Source of the DNA: Welwitschia mirabilis
Taxonomy: Eukaryota > Gnetophyta > Gnetopsida > Welwitschiales
Length of the DNA stretch: 64,000 nt
Assembly (NCBI GenBank): GCA_051453625.1
Contig: JBOZIK010000001.1
Span: 3,138,870 to 3,202,869, forward strand
Reading direction: 5' to 3'
Each line of letters starts with the position of its first letter. Position 1 is the stretch's first letter. A program made the position numbers and the translations under genes. The notes beneath the pieces were generated by a model. The model was not told the DNA's origin. It ran no database searches and saw only the letters and a program-made list of their open reading frames with translations. Positions 43,836 to 56,000 of this stretch are shown here, one piece after another.

Positions 43836-46800
43836 CTAAAATTTTTAAAAGAGCACATCACATTAGATATTAGTGTTGAAAGTAATAGTAGGCTTGGAAT
43901 ATTTTTGACTTTCACAATCTCATTCTTCCTAATATATTTTGTCTCAAAATTGAAAAAAATGGAGTATGCTGTGAATCCTTATATCAGTGAAGATGCCATA
44001 TATTAGAGAATATAACAAAACAGTGAGAAAACAATAACAGCAATGCATATAGTTGTCGAAACAACTGGATACAATAACCAAAATCAAAGTCCAGAATGGT
44101 ACCCTCCAGAAGTGTCTACGACATTCTGCATCACATTAAAGTGGCAAGTTGTCAGAATATTGCATGACATCAACGATTTAAAGGAAATTTTAATGCTAAA
44201 AAAACATCTTGCATAGTTTCAAATTTAAAATCAATATATTCATGGATTAAAACATAGGTAAAGCTTCAAAAAGATGGTTTAAACTTAATTTTCAATAGGA
44301 CAGATCAGGACACACCACAGTCTGACAAGATATGCTTAAATATATTTGTTAATTATCAAAGAAATTGTTCAGTGTTCATTCAAAATTCAGAATTTAATCA
44401 TATTGCTGGAATCCACCACACTCATAACTGAAAAAGGAAAGAGAATGAAACTGCAACCTAAATAGCCCAGTAACTCTAACAGCCATGAGAGAGAATTTAA
44501 ATGGTTGGAGGCAGAAAATTGTCATCTTCAAGTCAAAATGACAAAATCTATTCAATACACATATAAAAAGGGAAAAAAGGGAAAGAAAAGATAAGGCTGT
44601 ACTTTTCAGCATAACAAAGTGGATAAAGGAACACACTTCCAATTCGAAGACAAGTCACTGTAATAAATTTAGGGGTATTAAAAAATAAACACCCATCTGG
44701 TTTTCCATGACCTATTCCTGCAGTGTCTTCTCTGTAATAATGAAGGCCACATGACTGATGCAGGGATATCCAGACCAACACATAAAGATGCTACTATGTT
44801 ACAAGTACCAGCTTTAGGTAAATATTTTGCAGTCTCATTGAACATGCAAGAATAATATAAAAGCTGAAATAAGAAAAATCATACAGCCCCTTCTTAGCCT
44901 ACATCCACGTGAACCACAAAATATACAACTCTTGCTAATCATTCAAACACAGAAGATTACACTCCAGACAAATGCAGGCTATGTCCTTAAATCCAACACT
45001 CACACAAATCGACAAATGCGTGCCATTTTTATCTAACATCCAAGAGAACATACAAGTATTGGTTGCCAGATCNNNNNNNNNNGTGTGCATCACTTGCACA
45101 CAGCAGAACACCTTGCACCAGATATGACACTGCCCTAACTAGTATACCTTCTGCCACATGAACAACATTCAAGAATACATGCAAGCATAACAAGATTCAA
45201 CAATACATGCAAACATGCAAGATACCCTGTAAGCATAAAATAACCAACTAGATGTGAGAACACCCTTATATAGGGGCTCTGAATTCAACATGAAACTCTT
45301 CTACTCACACATGCAACTAACAGAAGACAGATATGTGACACTTCACCATAGATTTAGAGCTGTATTCATAGTTGCAATTACTTGATAATGTACTTGTGAT
45401 TCCCCTTTCACGGTCATAATATGTGCATTACTGATGAGAAGAAAACTGCAATTACAATATTTGTAATATCACTATGCACATAATCCTAATGGCATGAGTT
45501 TTTGTATGACCTAATTGCTACAGCAATTAAAAGGAAAATAAAACAACAGAACAAACTTATTTCAGGCCTCTACCAAATGACATTCTTCACTAAGAACCTC
45601 TTTCCAATCTCCAAAAGAGGATTTTTTGAAGATTTTTCAAAGAATTTTGCAAGGTTTTTTGGAGAATATGAAGGTATGTCTCAGTTTCTGTGTCTTTTTG
45701 CAATTTTTTAGTGTGTTTATCATTTTTTGTAATGGGATGCTGGACTTCCTTTCCTAACTCTCTCCATGTGGTCACTAGCAAGCGATGAACTAATACCCAA
45801 TGTAAATGGACTACCAACAGCTACCCTCTGTTTACAACATTACATTATCTAAATAACATAATGTAAGAATTCCTAACACAAGATTTGGCTTCACATCTGA
45901 ACAAACCATCATTTGTATGGTTTCTTTTCCTCTTCTTTTATTTTTTCATCCCTTCTTTTTTTTTTTTTTTTTCGCCTTTTTCTTGTTTCCCCCTTTTGGG
46001 AAGAAGTTAATTCACGGGAAACTTGTACCTTGTTAGATTAATTGTCATTGATGTCAAATTATTATGAAAAATGCGAAGTATGATTGTTGCCAATTAGGCA
46101 AACTTGTTTCAGGTTCAAAGAATGGGCAAGACAACTCTGGAGGTTGCCAAGAATCCAGTGTTTGTTTCAATTAGTGATTTAAAAAGTGCAACATGTCTCC
46201 AAAGTTGGGCGACATGTAGCCGAAAAGACCTCCAAGGTTTAGGTCTTTTGCAGGGTGACATTTTTAGAATACCGGCAATATGTAGCCATGACTAAAAGTA
46301 TGTGACATGCTGCCACTTAAGGCATTCACATGATAGTTGGCTTCCCACTCATTTATGCACATCAGATATTTTTTTAATTGCATAATTTTAGTTCTTTTAA
46401 GCTTATACTATTTATAACTCTTATGAAATTAATAAATTCTCACATTTTTTTAAAAAAAGTATTTGCTGCTAGTTTGTACAAAGCCAACAAGACATCATGC
46501 CTCCTCGACACGACTTTTTCAAGCTGCTGAAATAAATCAATTGCTAACATTTACATCATTGGATCCAATCTTGTTTTCGTAGATTCAATATTCTTGTTTC
46601 TTGGCATTGTGTCTACTGAAGAGTTGTTATGCACGCAAATTATAAGTTTGTTTTAACAGCTTTAACTCGGGTCAATTGGATCCCACATACGGTGGATCAA
46701 ATTGTTTGCAGCTTGTACCAAAGCATTAGGTTGACTCGAATGCATGACCATTGGGTCAATCAGACTTGCCCAACAGTCAATTTTTAAATTGAAAATCTTG

Positions 46801-49800
46801 CTCATTTCAAATTTGAGGTGAGCTGTGGGTTTCTTGACTTCAAGAACTCATCTCTCTACTTCGCCAACTATTTTTTAAAGCAAACCTATTGATTCTGTCC
46901 CTTTTCAATGTAAAAGGGTTACTGACTTGCTACAGCTCTCTTCCAAGATCATTTTTTTTTTTTTTTTTTTGTATCATTCTGTTGAAAAGCTATTATTATT
47001 CTTACCTAATTTTTATCAGAACATCAAGGCTCCTCTGTGTACTTCCTAGAGTGAATTACAGCTTTGGGACTTAGCCTTCGAAAGTCCAATTGTAAGAGTT
47101 GGTAATGAAAATGTAAAAACTTTGGATTAGTGATAACAAAGATTCAGAATAGTTTGGGTTCTTGATTATCTTTCAAGAGTGGAGTAGGTTTTTACCCAAA
47201 GCACTATAAAATAATGTTCTTTTTGTTGGAAAGTGAAGCCAAATCTGTCTTGTTTATATTGTACTGTTATGTTTTAATATTGACCCCTTCTTGTAATATT
47301 GTAAAAGGAGGTTATGTTTAAATAAAAGGAAAAGGGGAGGAAGTTTCTAGACTATCTTGGCTTGAAACCCTAAACCTATTTAAAGGTTGCTTGGGGGTTT
47401 GTTTTGTATTGTGATTCCTTTTTCTCCTTGAATAAGATTAAGAGCTCTGCCTGCTTCCCATGGTTTTCCCCGCAAGGGTTTTCCACGTAAATCTGTGTGC
47501 TGATCTTGTGCTCCTTGTTTTATTTCTTTAGCATAGATTTCCAGTAAAGATTCGTAACACTTTTGTCTTTTTAACTATTGTGCTCATTTGTGGATGTCTA
47601 TCAGTTGCATAGATATGTAAACTCTTAGCATAAAAAATTAATTTTATTATAATAAATAATTAATATTTTTAAGAAAGTGAGATGAATTCAACAAAACTTA
47701 TTCACCCCTCCTCTGAGATTATCTCAATCCAACATACTTCACTGCCAATATCACTGGTTTGCATGGTCCAATGAAAACCCATGGATGCTCACTGTCAACC
47801 AGGAAGATGGCCACCAAATGTCTAAGTCTCACATGTGATTTATATCCAAGATGTTGTAACTCGCGCCAGGTGCAGCTTCAATACATGAGTAGAACCACAA
47901 GCTAGCTCACACACCCTAAAACTCAAACCAAAAACATTGAAGCTCTAACCTTACAAACATGAGTTGAACCAACATGTTATGCATTGGACTTCATTCTAAT
48001 CAAATTTTCTAAAATACAAGAGATGCCATCAAGTTTCTTATTGGAGATTTTGAGGGTAAGATAAGGAATAAGTCTATAGAGAAAAAATTGGTACTCACAA
48101 TCAATGTATAATTGAGCTTCATTTTCTTTATGTGAAATATTGTGCTTTCTCTAGTTGGTAACGGATTAGACCTTCTATTCTTACATTTCCAATCTTTGAA
48201 TTAGTGCTACTTCACAATTCCAATTATATATCTCAAAAAGTCTAGAGGATTTCTTTCTCTATACCTACTACTAAAGTTGATAAGTAATCAATCAAAACTA
48301 CATTTCTAAATCTAATGTAATTGTTATTTCCTTAATCATTGTCATCATCTAAGTTTTATCTTTTCTATAAAAAGATAGGTTTATTGGTAGCCCATTTTCA
48401 CTCACTTCTCTCAAGGGCCAGAGGACATCATATCTTATTACATCCCTCCTAACTCCTTCACTTCACATTTTGTTGTTCTTCCTCTTTTCTGTATGCACTA
48501 CCTTTGAACTAATGCGATGCTCCTACTTGTTCTTTTCTTTGTCATCATCACCAACCAAGCCCTATAGCCTCTACTTATAAGGAATTAGCTTTATGAATAT
48601 TCTGTTTTCACTCATTTCTCTCAAGGGTCAAAGGACATCATATCTTGTTACATCACTACTAGCTACTTCACTCCATGTTTTCTTGAACCTCCTCTTCTTT
48701 ATATGCCTTGAATTAAAACAAATGCAACACTCCTGTCAGGTGATACATGTAGTTGAAATAGCATATGCCCAAAATAGCTCAATCATTTTCTCCTACTAAG
48801 ACTATCCTTTGGCTTCCTCTAATAAACTCATTTGTAGTATTATGTTTTCTTGGTCGACAAGACGCCCATCCAAGCATATCCATCTTTGTTGAATGTACCT
48901 TTCTTTTTTCTTTGGCAATTAATTCATGGCAATCTATATCACACTTGCTAACCGGTTTCCTTGATTAGATACAAATAGATGGGTGGCATTTGTTGCCCTA
49001 GAAGTTGGTCACCAAATGTTGAGGTCTTAGTCATGACTCGCATCCAAGAAGTTGAAGCCTATGTCAAGTATCCCTTGAATACATGGGCAAAACCACAATC
49101 CAACTAGCATTGCATAGGACTTGAAGCCAATGTGTTGAAAGCTCACAACTTATAGACATGTATCAAACAACTACAACTACACTATGTACAAGGCTCATCA
49201 AATGCCCCATCTAGTCTTGTATATTTTTATTAACCAAAGATTAATTTATGTAACATTGTAAATCTCAATTGTTTCATCAAATTATCTCTTACATTCAGTA
49301 AGTCTCCTTTATCAAACAATGCCCTCTAATATAGCTCCACTTTCCCTATCTAATGTAGCATTAAATTTATGCTAATGTTTCAGCACCCTATTGGATATAG
49401 TGAGACTTACCATGTTGGATTTCACTTCAACAAAAGCATCCTTCCTATGTGTTTGCTCACTACAGTTTCTTTCCATATATTCCCTCTTGGTTCTATGCTA
49501 TTTTATCCCTTCAATAATAAAGCCTTCACTCATAATCCTAATTTTATCTTTCACCCTTCTTGAATCACATTGTTGGGTGCGAAATCTTATGATAGATATC
49601 CAATGTCAACTTGTCCATCAAGCCATCACACTTGGGTGGAGGGAGAAGCGCCTAGCCAGGCTTTATGGTCAGGTGAGCCAGATATAGGCCTAGGTATGGT
49701 ATGGCCATGTGTCGCTCGTGTGTGGCATGCCGCCCCTCTATTAGGAGAGGAATGAATGGGCTTCATGAGCTCTTGCCAAGCAGCTATATATGAATGGGGG

Positions 49801-52685
49801 AGGGGTGAGCATTTGGGTTGTGCTTTTATGTGCAAATAGTTGTGGACTTGATAAGGCTAATGTATATCTTTCACCGCTAGGAACATTTCACTCTTGAAAG
49901 GAAATGCTAATACTAATCATCATGCTTTCATGTACATCTTGAATTTATACCAATATTCCTACTTGAAATGCTTTTCCTACATGATACCTTCTTAGATTAA
50001 ATCTCTCACAATTCTCTTAAACATCCCCTCTAAGTCCATACAACCTCTGTGCCACTTGTTTCTACTTTGTCTATACTTCTTAGTTAATTGCAATAGACAA
50101 AGACTAGTGCTAATTCAACAATTGATTTCCCTATCATGAACCTAGATCAATCTTTAAACATCACTTTGCTTCTTTTACACATTTCTCCAATACTCGTTCC
50201 TAAAGTTTCGTGAATGAATCATGAATTTTCTTTCTTGAAAATTGACAGCTTTTGGATCTCTCCATTTTATTATATAGATACCATGATATGAATCCCAGAT
50301 GAGACCTGGACATTTGGGAGCTAGATCCTAGATCAGCAAAGGCAACCCATTGATTTTCATCCAACCAAGCAAATCGATGGCCCTTGTGAGTGTAGTATAG
50401 TTTTCCATGAATTAACTCCTAGGGGAAAAATTTCATAATGGTTAATGGTATATTTTCCTGTGAATATACATTGTCTCTAATATGAATCTCTAAACATCTA
50501 TATGCCCTACCGATTTCCCCAACAATGAAGGAATTTCTTAGAGCCATCAAGCACGTGAAAATAACCAAATTGGAAGTCAATTCCCGCACCCTAACAGAGA
50601 AAGATCCTTAAAAATAGATAATGAAGCTCCTTGTATCTTGAACATCTACACAGAAGATGAAATGGCAACCTCAAGCTACATCAAAAGGAGTCCTTGCACT
50701 ACACAACGACTAGTCATCACAAAGCAAGAAGGCTACTTGTGTTGATTGCACAGTAGCAAGGAGTAGATGAAGAAGCTTCACCAGCAACAACAATAAGGAT
50801 AACCACAATAACATAGTGACTTTAGAAAGGATATGGGTTGCAAATGAAAGGCTCACAAGGAAACAAAGAAGAGACATCGTGGAGGAAGTAATTGTTACTG
50901 CCGAAGCAAACTCCCAAGAAGACAGTACATCTAGGATATTGAGCAAACCAATAGTGATCATTATGGCAGATCAAACAACCAATAGAAGCATCACATCAAT
51001 CAAACAAGAGGCATGCTAGACATTACTAGCTTTCTACCCGACTAAGTAGTGGGCTACTAGCTAAGGCATGGATAGCAAGCTGAGAGTGGATTTTTGTTAA
51101 TGAAAAATTTGGTTGAAACTTGATCTAAATTATGACACAAAAACGTTCATTTTTGTGAGAGATAACCAACATAGCACACACAAAGATGAAACGCTATTAT
51201 AAAAATGAATCAAATGTCTATTGATGAATATGACAATAAAGGTGACTTTGATCTCTTCCTCACAGACATCTAGCTAAATGAAATGAACACAGACATGGAA
51301 ACATAGAGAGAAATGATGGTTTTTACAGCTTGTACATCTAGGACATGACAAAGTAATTGTTCTCATTGCCTTCCGCCCCTCCCTTTTTAATGTAAGAAGT
51401 AAATTCATGGGAAACTGTACCCCCTTGTCAAGCTCACCGATCTACTTAGCTGGATGAAAACCTTTACACAGTCCCTCCCAACCAAAAAGTTGGCCACCAA
51501 ATGTATGGCTCTTGACTATGAATCCTACTCAAAGCGTTGGAGCACATGCCAAGAGTGCCTTCAATACAAGGGTAGAACCACAGGCCAATGTTATGTGGAT
51601 TTCATTTTAAAATCTTGTTGAAAAGATCCCCAAGAAAAGAAACAGCCTAAACTCACTAAGGTCAGCTGCTTGCTTGACTAGATTAAAGGCTATAATATAT
51701 CCTAAAATATTAAACCAAAAAGAAATATATCCCTCTATTTGCTATAAAAGTACAGCATTCAGCAAATTTACTTGTTTGCTTCGCCAGATGAAGAGGCACA
51801 GCATATTCTAATATATTAAACAAAAAAGAGAAATAAATCCACTTGCTCGCTATATAAATGTATATTACAAAGTTTCTATAATATTTTTTCCCAGGCCCAA
51901 TATTTTTTCGCGGCGTATAGCTGTTCAGTAGTGACATACTAGCACCAAGCAGAAAGTTGAGGATCATAGCTAAAAGGAAAATAATTAAAAAGTAGGACAT
52001 TAATAACGCTAAGATGACGATGACGAAAATGAAGATCGTAATGACTTTTTTCGTGAACTCACAACTTAGGACAATCTTTAGCACACTGAGGCATCAAATC
52101 TACTAATTACAAGCTGTCGACCTCACATCCATGTTCATTGATGAAATGCTATACCAGATTCCGATGAGGCTATAACCAGTTGCTTCCATGACTCATGACA
52201 TAACTCAAGTCTCTGGACAACACAAGGAATTAAACTGCCGCAATCTCCACCCAAAACACTTACAAAAACAAACATAGCTTTAACAATAAGACAAAGTCAA
52301 ACAAACAAATAAGTGGCATATCATGATTCAAATATCTGCCGAGATTTCTACTCGAGAATCACTCAAGCAAGCCAAGCATAATTTGAATAACTCCCTTGTA
52401 ACAGGCAAATTATTATAAGCCTATGGAGAACTTATAAGATAGAAAACTCAAACCCTAGTTTTGGGAATTGTTAACAAACGGCAACGATATCCATTTAGTG
52501 ATACAAGCAAGCAAAGACGAATGCTCCGCTAAATCGCAGAAAGAATATGAGCAATTACTTAGCAGAGGATACATTACATAAAACAATAAGCTAACTTACA
52601 ACAGGAAAGTGTAGAGAATTACCAGATTAGTAGGCTCTAAAACTGCGGTTAAAGCCGCCTCGACAGTTTCTTTTGTGACTCCCAT
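43670..52685 (-). CDS. BOLA2: BolA-like protein 2 (cytosolic/nuclear BolA)
   Basis: A spliced gene of three coding exons: 52623-52685 (63 nt), 44103-44125 (23 nt) and 43670-43835 (166 nt), together 252 nt or 83 residues plus TAA. All four splice sites are GT-AG. The product fits land-plant BolA2 (about 85-95 residues) end to end: MGVTKETVEAALTAVLEPTN, VVDTSGGCGASFEIEIASS, KFEGKRLLERHRMVN, IHALSIKKACTPEQW. Known family role: BolA2 pairs with monothiol CGFS glutaredoxins such as GRXS17 and shares a [2Fe-2S] cluster or forms an apo complex, linking iron-sulfur and redox signalling in cytosol and nucleus. The likely cluster ligands are Cys30 (SGGCG loop) and His67 (DIHAL), equivalent to human BOLA2 Cys31 and His68. 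There is no targeting peptide, which fits BolA2 rather than the organellar BolA1/BolA4. The start ATG is the only one in exon 1. No frame damage is seen. Confidence 0.93.
44103..44125 (-). CDS. BOLA2: BOLA2 exon 2, 23-nt microexon
   Basis: Encodes NVVDTSG plus the first two bases of the next Gly. The acceptor is GATGCAG and the donor GG/GTACC. Without it the frame between exons 1 and 3 is lost and the beta-strand leading to the SGGCG loop is missing, so the exon is required. Its 8.5-kb upstream intron makes it easy for gene finders to miss. Confidence 0.9.
47240..47559 (+). mobile_element. Solo copia-type LTR inside BOLA2 intron 1
   Basis: The plus-strand sequence has the features of a plant copia LTR: a purine-rich 'aaaaggggaggaag', 'ccctaaacctatttaaagg', a leader with 'ttcccatggttttccccgc' and 'ttttccacgtaaatctgtg', and an end 'attcgtaaca'. 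It shares its core with the LTR at 5.9-6.3 kb. No gag or pol follows, so it is a solo LTR or a fragment. It lies antisense to BOLA2. Confidence 0.55.
47790..48060. repeat. Dispersed repeat family, copy a
   Basis: Shares 'atggccaccaaatgt', 'caatacatgagtagaaccaca' and a following A-rich block with copies at about 49000-49200 (b), 51395-51615 (c) and, more weakly, 54690-54985 (d). The common 'GGCCACCAAATG' (minus: CATTTGGTGGCC) suggests a retroelement LTR/primer-site junction. Confidence 0.5.
48360..48960 (-). mobile_element. RTE-type LINE 3' end, degenerate, partly duplicated
   Basis: On the minus strand about 48890-48800 encodes KMDMLGWASCRPRKHNTTNE followed by FIRGSQRIV, like the RTE-clade reverse-transcriptase C-terminus ('KMRMLRWM.G.TR.D.IRNE.IR'). 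Downstream, near 48610, it encodes LTLERNE and KQNIHKAN ('L.LDR.EWR..IH.AN'). A second copy of this end lies about 215 bp further (48390 region), so the 3' part is tandemly duplicated. Stops and frameshifts make it inactive. Confidence 0.5.
49000..49205. repeat. Dispersed repeat family, copy b
   Basis: Same order as copy a: 'gttggtcaccaaatgtt', 'atacatgggcaaaaccaca', then 'ggacttgaagccaatg'. Divergence between copies is considerable. Confidence 0.45.
49560..49835. other. GC-richer block of unknown origin in BOLA2 intron 1
   Basis: Unlike its AT-rich surroundings, this block is rich in G and C ('gcgcctagccaggc', 'catgccgcccctc') and contains open frames on both strands. It starts 'tgttgggtgcgaaat', which could be an LTR start. 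I recognise no protein. A relic of a younger retroelement LTR is a plausible explanation. Confidence 0.3.
51395..51615. repeat. Dispersed repeat family, copy c
   Basis: 'gtaaattcatgggaaactgt' followed by 'aaagttggccaccaaatgt' and 'caatacaagggtagaaccaca'. The first part also occurs alone near 46005, so at least one more fragment exists. Confidence 0.5.
51660..51865. repeat. ~110-bp imperfect tandem duplication
   Basis: Two consecutive blocks share 'gcttgcttgac/gtttgcttcgcc', 'aatatattaaac(c)aaaaa', 'gaaata(t/a)atcc' and 'tgct(a/c)gctata'. They lie at about 51665-51755 and 51775-51865. They form part of a hydrophobic minus-strand frame (51710-52084, 124 codons) that I regard as non-genic because it lies within the BOLA2 intron and has no known family. 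Confidence 0.5.
52623..52685 (-). CDS. BOLA2: BOLA2 exon 1
   Basis: Codes for the 21-residue N-terminus MGVTKETVEAALTAVLEPTN plus Leu, matching the first helix of BolA2. It ends AATCTG/GTAATT in phase 0, as exon 2 requires. Confidence 0.9.
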
Positions 52686-53000
52686 GCCTTCTGCTTACTG
52701 ACTTGCCAACGATGCGCAAAGGCTGCTTCAGACTTTAGGTCGTGGAAAAGAGATACTTAATGCTATTCAAAAGGAATAAGACTGTCATAATTGTCATATT
52801 AGGGCACCAGAATATCCCGCCGAAAGGTCTGACGGAAAATCTGAGCATTGTTGTCATAAAAGAGTTTATAGAATATCCTGCAAAAAGCTCTGTAACTATT
52901 TTTTTGGGTTTAAACATATATGTATATTTTTTTGTGAATAAGAAACTTTTAGTGATTGTATGGTCACTATGATGAATGATTTAATTATATGCTTTATAGT
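52686..53000 (-). promoter_or_regulatory. BOLA2: BOLA2 5' UTR and promoter region
   Basis: The region upstream of the BOLA2 start codon. It is slightly richer in GC next to the ATG. I see no unambiguous TATA box, so the start site cannot be fixed. No divergent gene is seen. Confidence 0.4.
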
Positions 53001-56000
53001 GTGTTGAGTATAGCATTGAAAAATTGAAACTCATGATTTTTTTGAAGAAAGGATGAGTGTCCCACGAGTTAGACTACCACCCATTAGATGAAAGTTGTAA
53101 TGTTTTTATGATGGAGTATTATATCATCTAGATTTTTATTAAACTGGATTAGTATTTAGAGCAGTAATATAAATGTCGGCAATTAGTTTATGTTGACAGC
53201 TTGAAAAAGTTGTGTCAAACAGACACGTTGTCATCTTAATGTACAACATTGGTGTAAAATTTTGGTAATTATTTTACTTTTAAAATTTAAGGAAGTTTAA
53301 ACTTTACAAAATTTATAAACAATATAAGCTAAAAACAATTAAAAATAAGCATTTCAAAAGAATTCAAAGTACATAGACAATTAAAAACTCAAATATTATG
53401 TGGAAATGTTATTCATCACACAAAATTTGTTGAATACTATTGTATTTATTAATTTATCCAAAAAAGTAGAATTTGTGGAAAAAACATGCAACATTAAAAT
53501 GTTCAAACCATAATAACACTGGTTGTTCATTACATGCAGAAGTTTGGTAACCTTGTAAATATTGCTTTATTTACATTGCATTTTTATTTTGAGTGTTTTA
53601 TGATTATATTATAGGTAGAAAATATTTATAATGTGAATATAAAAATATCTGCATTAACTTTTGAGAAAAGACATTTTAAAGGTTAAAAATATGTCCCTAT
53701 TGTATTGTACATTCAAACACAATATTATGTGCATTGCTTTTTTTTGTTTCCCTCCAAATAGGAACATACAAAAAGATTTTTTGGGAGTAATACTAGTGAT
53801 CGCTTCTTAGTGCACTACATAGCCTTCAGTACTAAGCTATGGAAAGCTTGTGAGAAATTGCCAAAGATAATAGAACCTCTTCTTTGGCAAAATGGCAGTG
53901 AAGACTATAGTAGACAAGCCTTGCTGCTAGCTTCAAATTCATTGCTAGATAGGTTGGCTAAAAGTTAATCCTACTAGCTAGCTGCCAATAAAGAGTATAC
54001 TAGCAACCCCCTATTATATGGTTTTAAATATGCAATCTCCACCTTAAAAGGAAATTGACTTAACCATTTGGGTAGGACATAATGTAGATATGAAGAATAT
54101 AGATGAAGTATAACATGAACTAAAGTTTTACAAAAAGTGTTTTTCTAACATTTATGGTTTGATCTTCATATATCTTTTGCCTTGTTTATTGCTTCTTATT
54201 CCATTTTTTATTGTTTAAATACAAATGCTTTATATTCTTTTCTACTATCATTTAATAGTTAATTGAATAAGTTGATGATGTTTCATATGGATAATTAGTA
54301 TGTAGGGTTTGTTAAAGAATATATATATATGTTATTGGAGGCATTGAATTTATTGTTTGTCTTCCTTCTTTCATTGATAGTTTCTTAAAAATATTTAGTT
54401 AATTAGTGCTTTCATCATAGGTTTAAATAAGTTTTAACATTCATGGTATGATTTCTTATCATAGAGTATTTTGAATGTCATATATTGCAAGCACAACAAA
54501 ATGTGGAGGAGTTGCATGATTTCTTTCATCTATTTTCCTAAAAGCAGTATTAGTTTAGTGGATTTGACGAAGAAACTTGCTATGAGAAAATGTAATAGAT
54601 AATTTAAAAAAATATATTTATAATTATTTATCCATATATCAGTTTATATAAATAATGCTAAGGACATAAGAAAAGTAATATCAAGCACACGAGGAGTTGG
54701 CTCTTAAACGTCCAAGCCTCCTTGTGATTCATTTCTAAGACATCGAAGTTCACATCTTGGTTCATGTTACATACATGAATAAAATTAGAACTCAATCCAC
54801 ACAACATTAGAGTAAAACCTAAGACATTAAAGTTCATAACTTATTATAAAACATACTTATAAGAATTAACAAATGTAAATGTAAATGATCAGATGAGAAG
54901 CTTTATGATCTTATCCCTCCCTTTTCCTAAATTTCATGTTACCTTTGTGAGTTCAAAGAAGAAAAGTAATTCACAAGGAAAAAATCTAAACTAGATATAT
55001 GAAATAAAATATTTAATAATTGGTTATAAATTTATGAAATTATATAAATTATTTAATAAAATACATCAATGACGCTAGAGTTACGTACAATATTATGCAA
55101 CATCTTTATCAATAGTTGCAAACATAAGTGTAAATGATCACTTGAAGAAAGAAATTAACAAGATATAAGTAGGAAGAATTTTATTCATATAATATATTAC
55201 TTATTTAAATTTGATGGGTATACAAAGCATATATATGTGAATGATAATATGAATAGAGATTTAAATGTTAAATCAGTAAGAATTAAGACATAAATTTTAT
55301 ATATGTTTACCCCTTAATTATGCTTATTTTGACATTTGATATTTTTATTTATCATATTTTATATATGCGTTTACATTATGATCCAAAATCACCAAAAGTA
55401 TAGTTTGTGCTACTCTACATATTATTTTCATCAACATATCTATGCCAAAAAGTAGGACCTCTCAAACCCACTTAGATCAAGCCAAAAATCTTAGTTGTCA
55501 TGCTACAAGAATTCAATTCCTTATGTTGGAGTTATATAAAGTTTGAATCTAAGATTTTGATGGATTCTTTTTACTGTCTGTTGGGCTAGACTTTCATTTT
55601 AAGATAACTGATAAGATACATTTAATGATATATTTGTATTGTGACCTTGTTAACACATGTTACTACCCATGTACTATACCTATGATTTCATAAGCCATTT
55701 TTCTAGGACGGTGGTGTGCTTCAACTTGTAGTTATATATTCTTATAATCGTGTTTATAATGAAACCAACTGATATATTTGATGATTTTTCTTTATCATAT
55801 TGTTATTCTTTACTAAGGGTTTGCATGATTATTTAAGCCCTTAAGGGATTAGTTCTTTGATATATGAAGACCTACATTTATTAATCTTTTATCATTTATG
55901 CATTATTGTAATAATTGATACTATTCATCTTCAATAGGAAATTGATCTCTAATTGTGATCAATTGATGTTTATTTGCATGATCTAATATTTTATTTCTTT

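Larger units (their letters stand above)
44126..52622 (-). other. BOLA2 intron 1, 8.5 kb, repeat-filled
   Basis: GT at 52622-52621 and AG at 44127-44126 on the minus strand. The intron contains poly-T tracts (45957-45973, 46949-46969), a copia-type LTR (47.24-47.56 kb), a minus-strand RTE-LINE 3' end (48.36-48.96 kb), three copies of a dispersed repeat, a 10-N gap (45073-45082) and a tandem duplication near 51.7 kb. Introns of this size filled with old transposons are typical of gymnosperms. Confidence 0.85.

Noticed and set aside
50816-51019. 67-codon plus-strand frame with charged residues
   Set aside because: No recognisable domain, antisense within the BOLA2 intron, and near repeat copies; probably a transposon relic or chance.
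51710-52084. 124-codon hydrophobic minus-strand frame
   Set aside because: Lies inside BOLA2 intron 1, partly built from a tandem duplication, with no known family; most likely chance.
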